Both the position numbers and the translations under genes were made by a program. A stretch of 64,000 bases of DNA from Euryodendron excelsum (taxonomy: Eukaryota > Streptophyta > Magnoliopsida > Ericales > Pentaphylacaceae). This document shows, in pieces, positions 55,016-64,000 of the stretch (within the stretch, counting starts at the first letter, position 1; every line of letters begins with the position of its first letter). The stretch is from positions 18,474,501 through 18,538,500 of the forward strand of contig CM065385.1 of NCBI GenBank assembly GCA_033060915.1, given 5' to 3'. Below the pieces are notes generated by a model. The model was not told where the DNA came from. It did no database searches and saw nothing but the letters and a program-made list of their open reading frames with translations.

Positions 55016-57881
55016 TGTCGCGCCCAGATTTTTCGCATTCGAGGAATACACACACAAGCGGGAAGAATATTGTACTCTCTCGTTAGAACTTACCCTCCTA
55101 GAAGAATGAATGCGACTATATTTGAATTGAAAATCGATTTGAATAAAGGGCTTTTGGAAAATATTTGGAGTCGCCACCTAACTTGATTAAGGTGAGTTAG
55201 GTCACCTAAAAACTAAGTATAATTCAAAGACTACACTTAGGGGTTTTGAAAATGATTTTGAAAATACTTCCTCCAGAGAGGGTTTTTAGGAAAACAGGTT
55301 GTTTGGCAACTTTTAGAAAATAATTAAGCCTTTTTTGAAAATAAACTCCATTTTGGTCTTTCGAAAACAGTGATCTAGGTTTGGAGGTTGGTTACATGTA
55401 GGGAATACGCACTAAGCCATCACCTTACCCCGCCCTTGCGGTACCTACATGTCTATTTACCCTAAATTCACCTACGAGAGTCTTCAACTAACAAATGTCC
55501 AATCCTATTCACTTTAGAAAATAATTTTGAAAAGAATGATGCATGAGATGTAAGTGTAAGAAAAAGAGAATTGGAAAATAGATTTGGAAAAGAAAAATTG
55601 AAGTTTGAAATTGGAAAGAAAGTTTAGAAATTGAAATTGAGGATTGAAAATAGATCTTTAGAATTGGAAGTTGGAAATAGATTATGGAATTAGAGATTTG
55701 AAAGAAATTGTGGAAATAGAAGCTTGAAAAAGGTTGTGACCGCACCAATGAGGGTTGCCTACGTATCTTTTTTGAAGAATCAGGTCAGTCGTAGTTCGGA
55801 CAAGAGTCCGATAGAAAATAGAAGGTATGATTAGAGGAAAGAGATTGAATTGGAATTTGGATTTTGATTTAAATTTAGAATAGAAGATTAGAATTTGAAA
55901 TGGAAGAATAGAGACCCTAGACCTAGGAAGATAGGATTTAGAAAGGACTCGCGATTCAGAAAAACTTGACTCAAATGTTGGACTTGGAAGATCGAAGAAA
56001 GATTGGATTTAGGAAGGGTTCAAATTAGGAAAGGTCTGATTTAGGAAAATTTCAAAATAGGAAAGAGTCATTTTTTGAAAGTTTTCGAATTAGGAAAGTT
56101 TCATTTTAAGAAAGTTTCAATTTTCAAAAGTGTTAGATTAAAAAGTTTGAAATAGGAAACATTTCGTTTTAAGAAAGTTTCGAATTTAGAAAGTTTTAGA
56201 TTTTGAAAGATTTGAAGTTTAGGGAAGTTTAGAATTTTAGAAAGATTCAAAATTTGAGTTTTAGAAATTCTTGAAATTAGGAAAGATTTTGAGTTTAAGA
56301 AGGGTTTGAAAACTTGGATTTGGAAAGTTAAGATTTGGAAAGGGATGGACTTAAGAAAGGTTTGAAAGCTTAAAGTTTAAGGAAAGCTTCAAAAGTTTAA
56401 GTTTAGGAAACTTAAGATTTAGGAAACTTAAGATTTAGGAAAGTACTAGATTAGGAAGGTGTTGAATTAGGAAATATTTGGGTTTGGAAGGAATGAGATT
56501 CCTATTTTCTAAAGCAAAGGATTGGATTTTGTTTCTAAAAAGAGATGTTTTGAATTTGTTTCCAAGAATGGAGGATAGGATCTAGTTTCCTAAATGTGGA
56601 GATCGGATTTGGTTTCCTAAAGGGAGGATTGGATGAATTTGGAAAGATGAAGTTTTGGAAATTCTAGATATCGAAGACTATAGTTTTAATGTAGAAAATA
56701 AGTTTTGGAAACCTATGATTTTGATGTAAAAACGGAGATTTTGAAAACCTAGGCTTTAAGGCAAGTTTAAAAATCATGTTTTTGGAAAGAAAATTAGGGT
56801 TTTCTAATTTTTAGCTCTAGGGCTTGACTTGGACTCCAAGGAAAGAGTTTTACGAAAAATGCGTTTTTGAAAACGATGATTTTTACAAGAAAATCCTAAA
56901 GAGGAGTTTTTAGAAAAGGATATTTTTTGAAACAAATCCTAGAGATGAGTTTTTGGAAAGTAAACTTGAAAGGAGTTTTAGGAAAAAAGATTTCGGAAGA
57001 AGCTTTTAGGAAAGATGTTTTCGGAAAAATTGTTTAGGAAGGAAACATAAGGAGCATTTTTGGAGAGTGAACTCTGAGGAAAGCGTTTTTTTGGAAAGGT
57101 GCTTTTAGGAAAGATGTTTTTGGAAAGAGATTGTTGGAAAGAAGTTTTTGAAAAATATTTTGGAAAGGAGATTGAAGAGAGTTTTCTAAGAAGGAAAACT
57201 AGGGAGTGTTTTTATGAAAGGAATTTCGAAGAGAGTGTGTTTTGGAAAGGAGTTGAAAAGGATGTTTTGAAAATAGATTTTTGGAGGGAGTTTTTAGAAA
57301 ATAATTTTGGAAAGGAAATTGAAGAGGATATTGAAAAGAATTTTTAGAAAGTATGTTCAAAGAGAAGTTTTTAGAAGGAGAGATTTGAAAAGAGAGTTTT
57401 TAGAAAGTATATAAAATATCTCACATTCCTAAAGCAATTCTAACCATAAGAAGGTTAGAACCACTTTAAGATAGTGATTTTGAAAATAATAATGTTTTGA
57501 AAATATGGACCGTATTGGTCACTTTAAATGTAACACTTTCCTAAAGCAACCTTAGCCATGAAAAGGTTAGAATCACCTTAGGATTGTGATTTTAAAAACA
57601 AGTTTTGAAAAAAAAGATTTCGATGCAAGTTTGAAAACGTTGTTAATGCGAGCTTTGAAAACAAGTTTGAAAACGAATTTTGGAAGAATGCAAGATCATG
57701 ATATGCACAATGCAAATTCGGGTCGTGAACATACAAGGTTAAAGGCTTCACCACATAATCAAGGGGGCTGAACCCACGTGGTCTCCGGTTAGACTAAAAG
57801 AAAGCCCCCGACACGGTGACTCTCCAATAGCCTAATCCTACACATAGATCGGGAATTCCCTTGTTTCAAACATGCAAGAAA

Positions 57882-57894
57882 GGGGGGGGGGGGG
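57882..57894. repeat. G13 homopolymer
   Basis: A run of 13 G in the leader. The equivalent place in the solo LTR (about 42895) has CCCGCCC-like text, so it is a local slip. Confidence 0.85.
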
Positions 57895-58265
57895 AAAGAA
57901 GATGGGGGATTAAAATAGAAGAAAACCCAAGTGGGTTAGGAGAGAGAAGAGAGGGGGAAGAATGCGTAAACGTAAATAAGAAGCCTACCTTATGTCTTCT
58001 TTATTTTGCTTAGCTTTGCGCACTTTACTTTGCTTGTCTTGCTTCAGTCTTCACTTCAATCTTCAAGAGTTTGTCTTCTTTAGTCTTCAAAAGAGGCATT
58101 GGAGGCTAGTGTATGAGTATATGAGAGTGTATGAGAGTGTATAGGACACTAGGGTTTGGAAAACCTAAAAAGACTAGGGTTTAGAAAGGCTACGAGCGCT
58201 GTATATCGAAAAGTAAGGTTTTTAGACTGAGTTTGTGGACCTCTTTCACGCTGGAGGAGGCTCTG

Positions 58266-58274
58266 TATTTATAG
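58266..58274 (-). promoter_or_regulatory. TATA box of the G3 LTR
   Basis: CTATAAATA on -, with GGCGCC palindromes at 58290-58395. Confidence 0.65.
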
Positions 58275-59504
58275 ACAAGGGAATGAAATGGCGCTTGTTG
58301 TAGTGGCGCTAGGGCAAATTTCCTCTTGGCGTCACTAGGAGTGGCGCCTCAACATTTTTTGGCTTGGCGCCACTACTAGTGGTGCCAGTAACTTAGGAAA
58401 GTTCATTAAGTCGGCAAGGAATGTAGCTTTGGAAGATTTAGGCGCCTGTACTAGTGACTACCATGCAATTTTTAGCTTAGCTTCACTAGAAGTAACTCCG
58501 AAAAGCTTGGGAAGGACTTCAGGGACTGGGAAGGGCCCGGAAGGTCGAAAAAGAGCAGGAACCCTTAGAATAGAGCCCCGGAGGTATCAGCCTTGAAAAA
58601 GGATGACAAGAATTGTTGGAAGGGTTGACCGGGCTATTAGGGGCAAAACGATCAACTGGATCGGAAAGCTGCCGGGACGGACTCAGAATGTCCCAGAAGA
58701 AGACTTGAGATTTTAAAAACATTATTTAGAATGTTTCCAAAGGCTATCGGTTCGATACCTAGAGCCGGTGTGCTCAGAAAAGGCGATGGGCCCACTAGGG
58801 GCAAAACAGTCATTTTGCACTGAGTTTACCGGAACTGACTCGAAATGATCTGAAAACATAATAGAAGGTTGAGAACACTATAAGAAGCATTCTCGAGAGG
58901 TTACCGGTCTGACGCCCAGAGCCAGTGTGGTCCCCGGGGCCTTCGGATGCCTAGAGGCAAAATAGTCATCTTAACCGGAAAGTCTCGGAATTGGCCCGAA
59001 ACTGACTAGAAGGCACCTAATCATGCCGGATTTCTTTTAAGACAATCTTGGAAGGGTGGAATTACCATTCTGAGGACTTAGGTGTGTTCTTCAGAAACAT
59101 GCCGAAAAATGGCCCTCGGGGCAGTTTGGTCATTTTTCACCGAAGTGGACTAGCAGGCACTGGTGTTGACTTGGGTTTAGAGTGTTTCCACCACTCTGAC
59201 GATAGTCTCATGATACAAGGGTTTGTTGGCAATTCCCTATATCGACCTACTTGTGAGTATTTCCATTACTCTGACGGTTGCGATGTTTACGAGTACTTCC
59301 GCTACTCTGATGGTTCATGATTATTCCCGAGACTGCCTGATCTCGGGAAGCTGCTAAAGGGACTTAGCACCTGAGAAGTCAACTTTCTCAGAAGGCGTGC
59401 CGAAACAGATATTACTGCATTGGCAGGCTAGCAGACACCAAAGGTGGACCGTTCTACCATCTGGGAGACTTGGGATCTTGTCCCGGTCGACAGGTTTAAA
59501 GGGG

Positions 59505-59820
59505 ACTTACCATCTTCAGAAAAATGTGCCTGTTGGAATTGGAAAGGGGACTTACCATCTTCAAAAAGACGCGCCTGATTTGGAATTGAAAGGGGACTTA
59601 CCGTCTTTGGAAAGACGTGCCTATTGGAATTGGAAAATGGACTTACCGCCTTTGAAAAGACGCTCTTGATTTGGAATTGGAAAGGGGAATTACCGTCTTC
59701 AAAAAGACGTGCCTGATTTGGAATTGGAAAGAGGACTTACCGCCTTCGGAAAGGCGTGCCTGATTTGGAATTGAAAAGGGGACTTACCGTCTTCGAAAAG
59801 ACGCGCCTAATTTGGAATTG
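59505..59820 (-). repeat. CGYCTT-N4-AAGRCG hairpin array, seven units of 45-47 bp
   Basis: ACTTACC (once AATTACC) starts at 59505, 59550, 59596, 59641, 59688, 59735 and 59782. After it comes an inverted pair: CGTCTT...AAGACG in three units, CGCCTT...AAGGCG in one and CGCCTT...AAGACG (G-T pair) in another. The first two are decayed. On - each hairpin is followed by GGTAAGTCC. G2 (36680, 36850) and G1 (18290) have the same stems with longer loops. Confidence 0.8.
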
Positions 59821-60339
59821 GACCGAACAATGCCCCTAAGGGCATTTTTTTCATTTTGCCTCAATTTGGGCCTGGTGGGCCCGTGAAGCGATGGATAGAC
59901 AAGATTAGACTTAGAAAGTTGATTTGACTCAAAATATATCCACATTGACTTGAATACAAGTCTGGACGGATTGTAGACCGCCGAGCGGTCAAAAATTGGG
60001 TGCTTACAGCTGCCCCTCTTTTTCTGTATTTGCTTGTTGAAGACAGAAAACGATAAAGTAAGAGTCCCATGTTGACCGTGAGGCAATCGGTGGGACAGAC
60101 TTTGGAAATTTTTTGACAACGGGGGTCTGAAAATGAATATTGGGCCCAAAAGGCCTTCGAAAATGAATTTTGGCTGAAAAAAAGGGCAAAACTGCCCAAA
60201 ATTTGGAAACTGGGGCCACTAGCAGTGGCGTCTTTGGAAAGTTTAGCTTAACACCTCTGCTAGTGGCGCCAGGCTTGGGATTAAAACCAGAAAAATTATG
60301 GTTCGAACACTTGCGGCAATTGGAGAGTTTTTCAAAAAG

Positions 60340-62440
60340 TTGAGAGTGTTTGTGGGGAAACTGACTTGAACCTTGAAGGAGCATTTCTTGGAGACCGCGG
60401 GTGATTTTCGGAAGGAGACCACGTCGTCGGAAAAGTCGCCGGAAGAGAAGATTTCGCCAGTGAACTCTAAAAAAGTGAGTTTTCAAATTTTTGTTGATTT
60501 TGATGTGTAAAATTTTGTTTGAATCATGTGAATAATGAAAATTGATGTTTTGATATGTTTTGAACGTTATGGTGATGTTATTTTTGCATTTGGTGCTTGT
60601 TTGATTGAATTTGAGTGATTTTACGTGATTATACGAAGAGAGTTTTCTGCAGGAATTGGGGGTTTGTTCCTACAGGCTTGGGCATTAAATTTTTTTTTTT
60701 GGGCTAGATTTTTATACTGTGTGCCTTAGAAAAATGTATTTAACCACCGTGTAAAGTTTCGTGATTTTTGAAAACTTGGTGAATTTTTGATTTTTTGAAA
60801 AATAGAAAAATACTTAGAAAAATGAGAAAAATAAAAAACTCAAGAAATTAATGAATTTTTTAGAGTTTAAAATTTGGAAAAATTAGGAAATTCTTTTAGA
60901 AAATATTTGAAATGATTTTGAGAAATTTTAGGACATTTCTTTGCAAACCACTGATTTATAAGAAAAATAAAACATGTGTTTTGAAAATTTTAAAAATTAA
61001 AAAGTGTCCAGGGGTGCTGATGTTATGTGATTGTAACGTTGTGAAGTGCACAATTTGTGTTTTATGTTGATGTCATGGGTGTTGTAGGGAGCATTTTTAA
61101 ACAAAACTCTGCCGACCTTTTTTAGAAATTAGGGAAAGAGTTGGAAAAGATTTAGAAATAAAATCTTTTTGAAGGAAAAAATACAGAAAACCCTTGAGAT
61201 TTGATTTGAAGTTGGAAAATCAAAATGTGTAGAAAATTTATTTTGACTTATCATTTGAAATCTTTTTATTATTTTTTATTTTTTTTTGTTTATTTTATTT
61301 TACTTTATTTTGTTATTATTTATCTGCATGTACAGTATATTAACACCTCTTACCTTGGCTTACCTTTTCAGGATGGCAGATGCGGGTGATGATGGTTCTG
61401 AGAGGAAACGTCGATCGAGGAAGGCAGCTCGAACAGATTTCACTGGTGGTTCCAGTCGATCCAGAGTTAGCCAGCAATCTACTGGACAGGCGTTGTCTAG
61501 TCAGAGTGGACAGGGGAGTAGGCCACTTGTCGACCCCTTTCCTCCGATTGAGCAGACCTTTGCGGAGGAGATGGACGCCAAGGCTTCCCACTTTCGACTT
61601 TTAGGATGGCTGACGCTATTTTGAATTGACTATGTGTTTGGTATGACGAGTATCCTCTAGATGTGTAAGACACTTTTCGCTGGTCCTTTGGTTGCATGGC
61701 TTCTCTCCTATTGGTGTAACTTGTTTTCTAGCAGTGGTTCTCCTTTTGGCCACCTAACCTGTCTCTCTTTCGTTTTGGGGAATGTGAGCTTGCCCCTACT
61801 CCCTATGAGTATGGCTTCCTCCTAGGTCCTCGGGATGGTTCAGCTGATATTATGGGACCTACTTTTCCTGATGGCTACATCACAGTTGTCTCTTTTCAGC
61901 TTGGGCTCCATTTTGTGACCTTTTCTTCTAATTTACTGTCCTAGTTTCCTTATGTCCTAATGAAGTTCTTGTTTCTCTCATTTTGAGTTTGCAACAGATA
62001 GGGGATTGGCATACTTCTCAAGATTGGTTAATCTCTCACATGGTGGCCCTAGCTTTGCTCTTCTGAAGATTATGGGTGTTTCTCCTCGAGGGAATGACGT
62101 GGTTGACTGCCAATTACGTGTACTGCTTGCAAGGATTCATGAGGGGCACTCATATGCTCCTATAGTTGTGGAGGAGACCTTCGTGAGCCTTACTAGACTC
62201 TGTTAGGGGGCTAGCGCACATTTTCGGGGATGTTCTTCACTATTTTAGCTTCGGGCAATCAGACACCTATTTGTTACTTATCTTTTTCAGCATACATGGT
62301 ATCCCGAGTTGGAGGTCAATTGATTGGGGAGGTCGAAGGTGGGTTATTGTCCCATTCTCTGTTTCTTGTCGGTCATGGAAATTTGAGCTTTCTAATGCGT
62401 GTGCCGATGCTGGAGATGTTTGAGGGGTGGCTTTAGCTCC
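60340..62440 (+). pseudogene. Antisense gene of G3 with 5' intron, DUF7745/plant-mobile-domain-like
   Basis: Sense on +, opposite to the element. A leader exon (60340-60474) ends at GTGAGT. The intron 60475-61371 ends TTACCTTTTCAG. ATG at 61373 opens MADAGDDGSERKRRSRKAAR, a basic disordered start, to a stop at 61622. Past it, shifted frames read VWYDEYPLD, then FRFGECELAPTPYEYGFLLG (61765-61835), which resembles the (F/Y)xFxxxxLxPTxEEY signature of plant DUF7745 / mobile-domain proteins. A later open part (62006-62206) has LLARIHEGHSYAPIVVEETF. Many stops; dead. The family assignment is from memory of the motif only. Confidence 0.4.
60475..61371 (+). other. Predicted 5'-leader intron of the G3 antisense gene
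   Basis: GTGAGTTTTCAAATTT at the start, T-rich body, CTTACCTTTTCAG at the end, one base before GATGGCAGATG. The 897-bp length is normal for a plant leader intron. It contains one unit of the 48-bp repeat (about 61216-61255). Confidence 0.5.
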
Positions 62441-62589
62441 TTTTTGTATTTAGCTCGTTCGCTGATTCTTGTTTAAGAAATGGAGGAAGACATATAGTTT
62501 TTCTCCTTTCTTTCCTTTATAAAAATAGTTTATTTATACCAATTCTAAAAATGCACAGGTAAATGGGTGAATACATGTTATACATTTAT

Positions 62590-62690
62590 TTTTATTTTTT
62601 TTTTTTTTTTTTTTTGTTTTTTGTGAATGCATATGGAGTTAGATGCATGACCTATTTGGCATGTCCTACTTTTTTTTTTTTTTTTTTATT
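62590..62690. repeat. Long T-runs
   Basis: Two T-tracts of about 20 (near 62597 and 62672) in AT-rich DNA with GAATGCATAT phrases. No other signal. Confidence 0.85.
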
Positions 62691-63590
62691 TTATGAATGC
62701 ACATGTTCATACAGGAATGAAATTTAATGCACGTTATATTTTTTGGATGAATATACCTATAGGAATGGAATCGAATACATGCCACGCTTTTTGATGAATG
62801 CATGAATAGTTACAAACTACATAGGAATTTAAAGGGATGTATAGGTTATACATGTTATGAATGCATTAATACTATAGGCTATTTACAAAGAACGTCTCGG
62901 GATTACCCAAGGCTCATACTCTAGGGATTCTGTTTCCCTTCTAGGATTCTGCCCCATTCAGTTTTGTCCCATTCTTATCGGAGTGTGATAGCATTTGCAC
63001 CATTCTCCTGGGATCTTGACCTTTCAGTTTGCTATTCTATCCCTACTTTCTATAAGATTACTATTTGGGATTTTTCTGATCTCACTTGGTTTTCTCTCTC
63101 AGATCTCCAAAATACCACCATGGCTCGAGCGACAACTCACATGCCCTTTGCAGGGTGATAAACAGCTAAGCCCTCAATCCGAGAAGACTTCTTTTAGGAC
63201 CATAATGTAGGCTGGGTTTAGGAGTTGTAAGAAACGAAGGGATATTTAGGCTCAAAGATCTTCTTTTAGTGGGTTGTTTAAACCAAAACCATCTCAGCAC
63301 ACTTTGGAGCATGAGATTGCCCCTGCATTCCTCCCCAATTCTCCTTTCTCATCCTATTTGTCTTGGTATTGTTCAGGCTTATTTGGACTAAGCAATTTTC
63401 TTTGATCAGAAAGGACTTTAATTTGGATCGTAACGTAGGCTAGGTTAAGGAGTTTATAAATGAAAAGGATACGCAGGCTCAAATTTGATGTTATTTTCAA
63501 TAAGGTTTAGATCCGCACCATCCTTGGTTTGTCTTCCAGTAGGGTTTGGTCCCCTAATTTCCCCCTTGAGCTTCAGTAACACGTCTGGCT

Positions 63591-64000
63591 TGTTGAGTCA
63601 ATACCTTGATTTTGATGATAACAAAACATGGTTAAATGATCTAATAATTCTACTTAGTGTGCAGATGAATTATTAATTAGATCTTGACTTGAAGCTTATC
63701 ATAATAGAGGATTTATGATGAAAAGCATGATGAAGTGATGTATTCTACAAAGGTGATATTATAAGAAGAAAAAGAAATCTCAAGTTGATGAAAATCCTAG
63801 ATTGAAGATTGATAAGCATGAAAGAATAGCAGACTCAACAATGGTGATTTTATAAGGGAATGAAGATGATGGATATCAAAGAAGAAGAATGAAAATGATC
63901 AAAGTCTTGATTTAAAAGATTGAAGACTTTGAGTACTTGAAGATATCTTGCAAGAATGGAAGAAAAAGATACCAACTCAAAATATGAAAGTTTTCTTAGA
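63591..64000 (+). repeat. Start of another SIRE-like copia LTR
   Basis: TGTTGAGTCAATACCTTGAT, then TTTTGATGATAACAAAAC and CTACTTAGTGTGCAGAT, matching the start of the large copia LTR (37168 and 52048) but clearly diverged after ~80 bp. The element runs off the right edge. It inserted in the G3 internal region; the left flank is TGGCT. Confidence 0.7.

Larger units (their letters stand above)
55016..60008 (-). repeat. G3 3' LTR (reversed), 4,993 bp
   Basis: On -, it starts TGTAAGCACCC at 60008 and ends GGGCGCGACA at 55016. The purine tract on the 60009 side shows that this is the 3' LTR of a minus-strand element. Contents: conserved block 55370-55460, leader tract C-poor on + (55540-57700), TATA 58266, palindromes 58290-58395, 157-bp-type units 58600-58990, GAGTR hairpins 59178-59310, CGYCTT hairpin array 59505-59820. 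It is the best complete LTR besides the solo one. Confidence 0.8.
60009..63590 (-). mobile_element. G3 internal region, no gag or pol
   Basis: On -, it ends in AAAAAGAGGGGCAGC, a clear purine tract touching the LTR at 60008. Between it and the copia LTR at 63591 lie a GGCGCCACT palindrome (60208-60275), an antisense gene remnant on + (about 60340-62440), and a stretch with long T-runs (62590-62690) that matches G1 and G2 internal DNA. I see no retroviral motif in either strand. Confidence 0.55.

Noticed and set aside
57099..57347. 82-codon + ORF with FGKEIEE repeats
   Set aside because: It is the translation of the GGAAAGGAGTTTTTAG-type low-complexity leader on the antisense strand; not kept in other copies.
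60004..60486. 160-codon minus ORF crossing the G3 LTR boundary
   Set aside because: It overlaps the purine tract and LTR end, and lies antisense to the leader exon of the + gene; no recognisable domain.

Overview
This window comes from a plant nuclear genome, probably an angiosperm. It is almost entirely nested LTR retrotransposons. I found no intact host gene, rRNA, tRNA or CRISPR array. The evidence is a plant Tat-type Ty3/Gypsy remnant, two or three Ty1/Copia elements (one of them SIRE/Maximus-like with an env-like ORF), copia primer-binding sites matching initiator Met-tRNA, plant-type introns and plant promoter motifs. The species cannot be named from the sequence alone.

Layout. 1-3505: 3' end of a Tat-lineage Ty3/Gypsy element, with the integrase end on +, a spliced antisense extra gene on -, and a probable 3' LTR. 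3506-5098: AT-rich filler with a candidate MITE. 5099-63590: several members of one unusual LTR family, here called family G (LTRs of 4.0-5.6 kb starting TGTAAGC or TGTAC and ending CATGACA, CACGACA or CGCGACA). G1 (+): 5' LTR 5099-10659, internal 10660-17670, part of the 3' LTR 17671-19090. G2 (-): 3' LTR 19091-29840, internal 29841-32530, truncated 5' LTR 32531-37167. G3 (-): 3' LTR 55016-60008, internal 60009-63590. A solo G LTR lies at 40696-45767.

Nested inside these are a small minus-strand copia (20437-27149, TSD AGGTT) with the order LTR-internal-LTR-internal-partial LTR, and a ~12-kb SIRE-like copia (37168-54254) with gag, pol and an env-like ORF, all inactivated by stops and frameshifts. 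The solo G LTR (TSD GATAA) sits in the gag of that copia, which itself sits in a G LTR. So the two families have inserted into each other. Another copia LTR starts at 63591 and runs off the window.

The most unusual content is family G itself. I see no gag or pol in any copy. Its U3 is built from several tandem arrays whose units are short inverted repeats, with paired substitutions that keep the stems (GAGTR-N7-YACTC; CGYCTY-N4-RAGRCG; 157-bp units with GAGAATACT/AGTATTCTC arms; GGCGCCACT palindromes just upstream of a TATA box). Telobox motifs (AAACCCTA) follow the TATA box. Kilobases of the leader are nearly G-free on the element's sense strand. G3 carries a degenerate antisense gene with a recognisable intron. 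A second item of interest is a candidate internal promoter just before the env-like ORF of the large copia, which reuses the GTCGCCTC motif of its LTR repeats.

All homologies between copies were judged by eye. No alignment, folding or database search was run.
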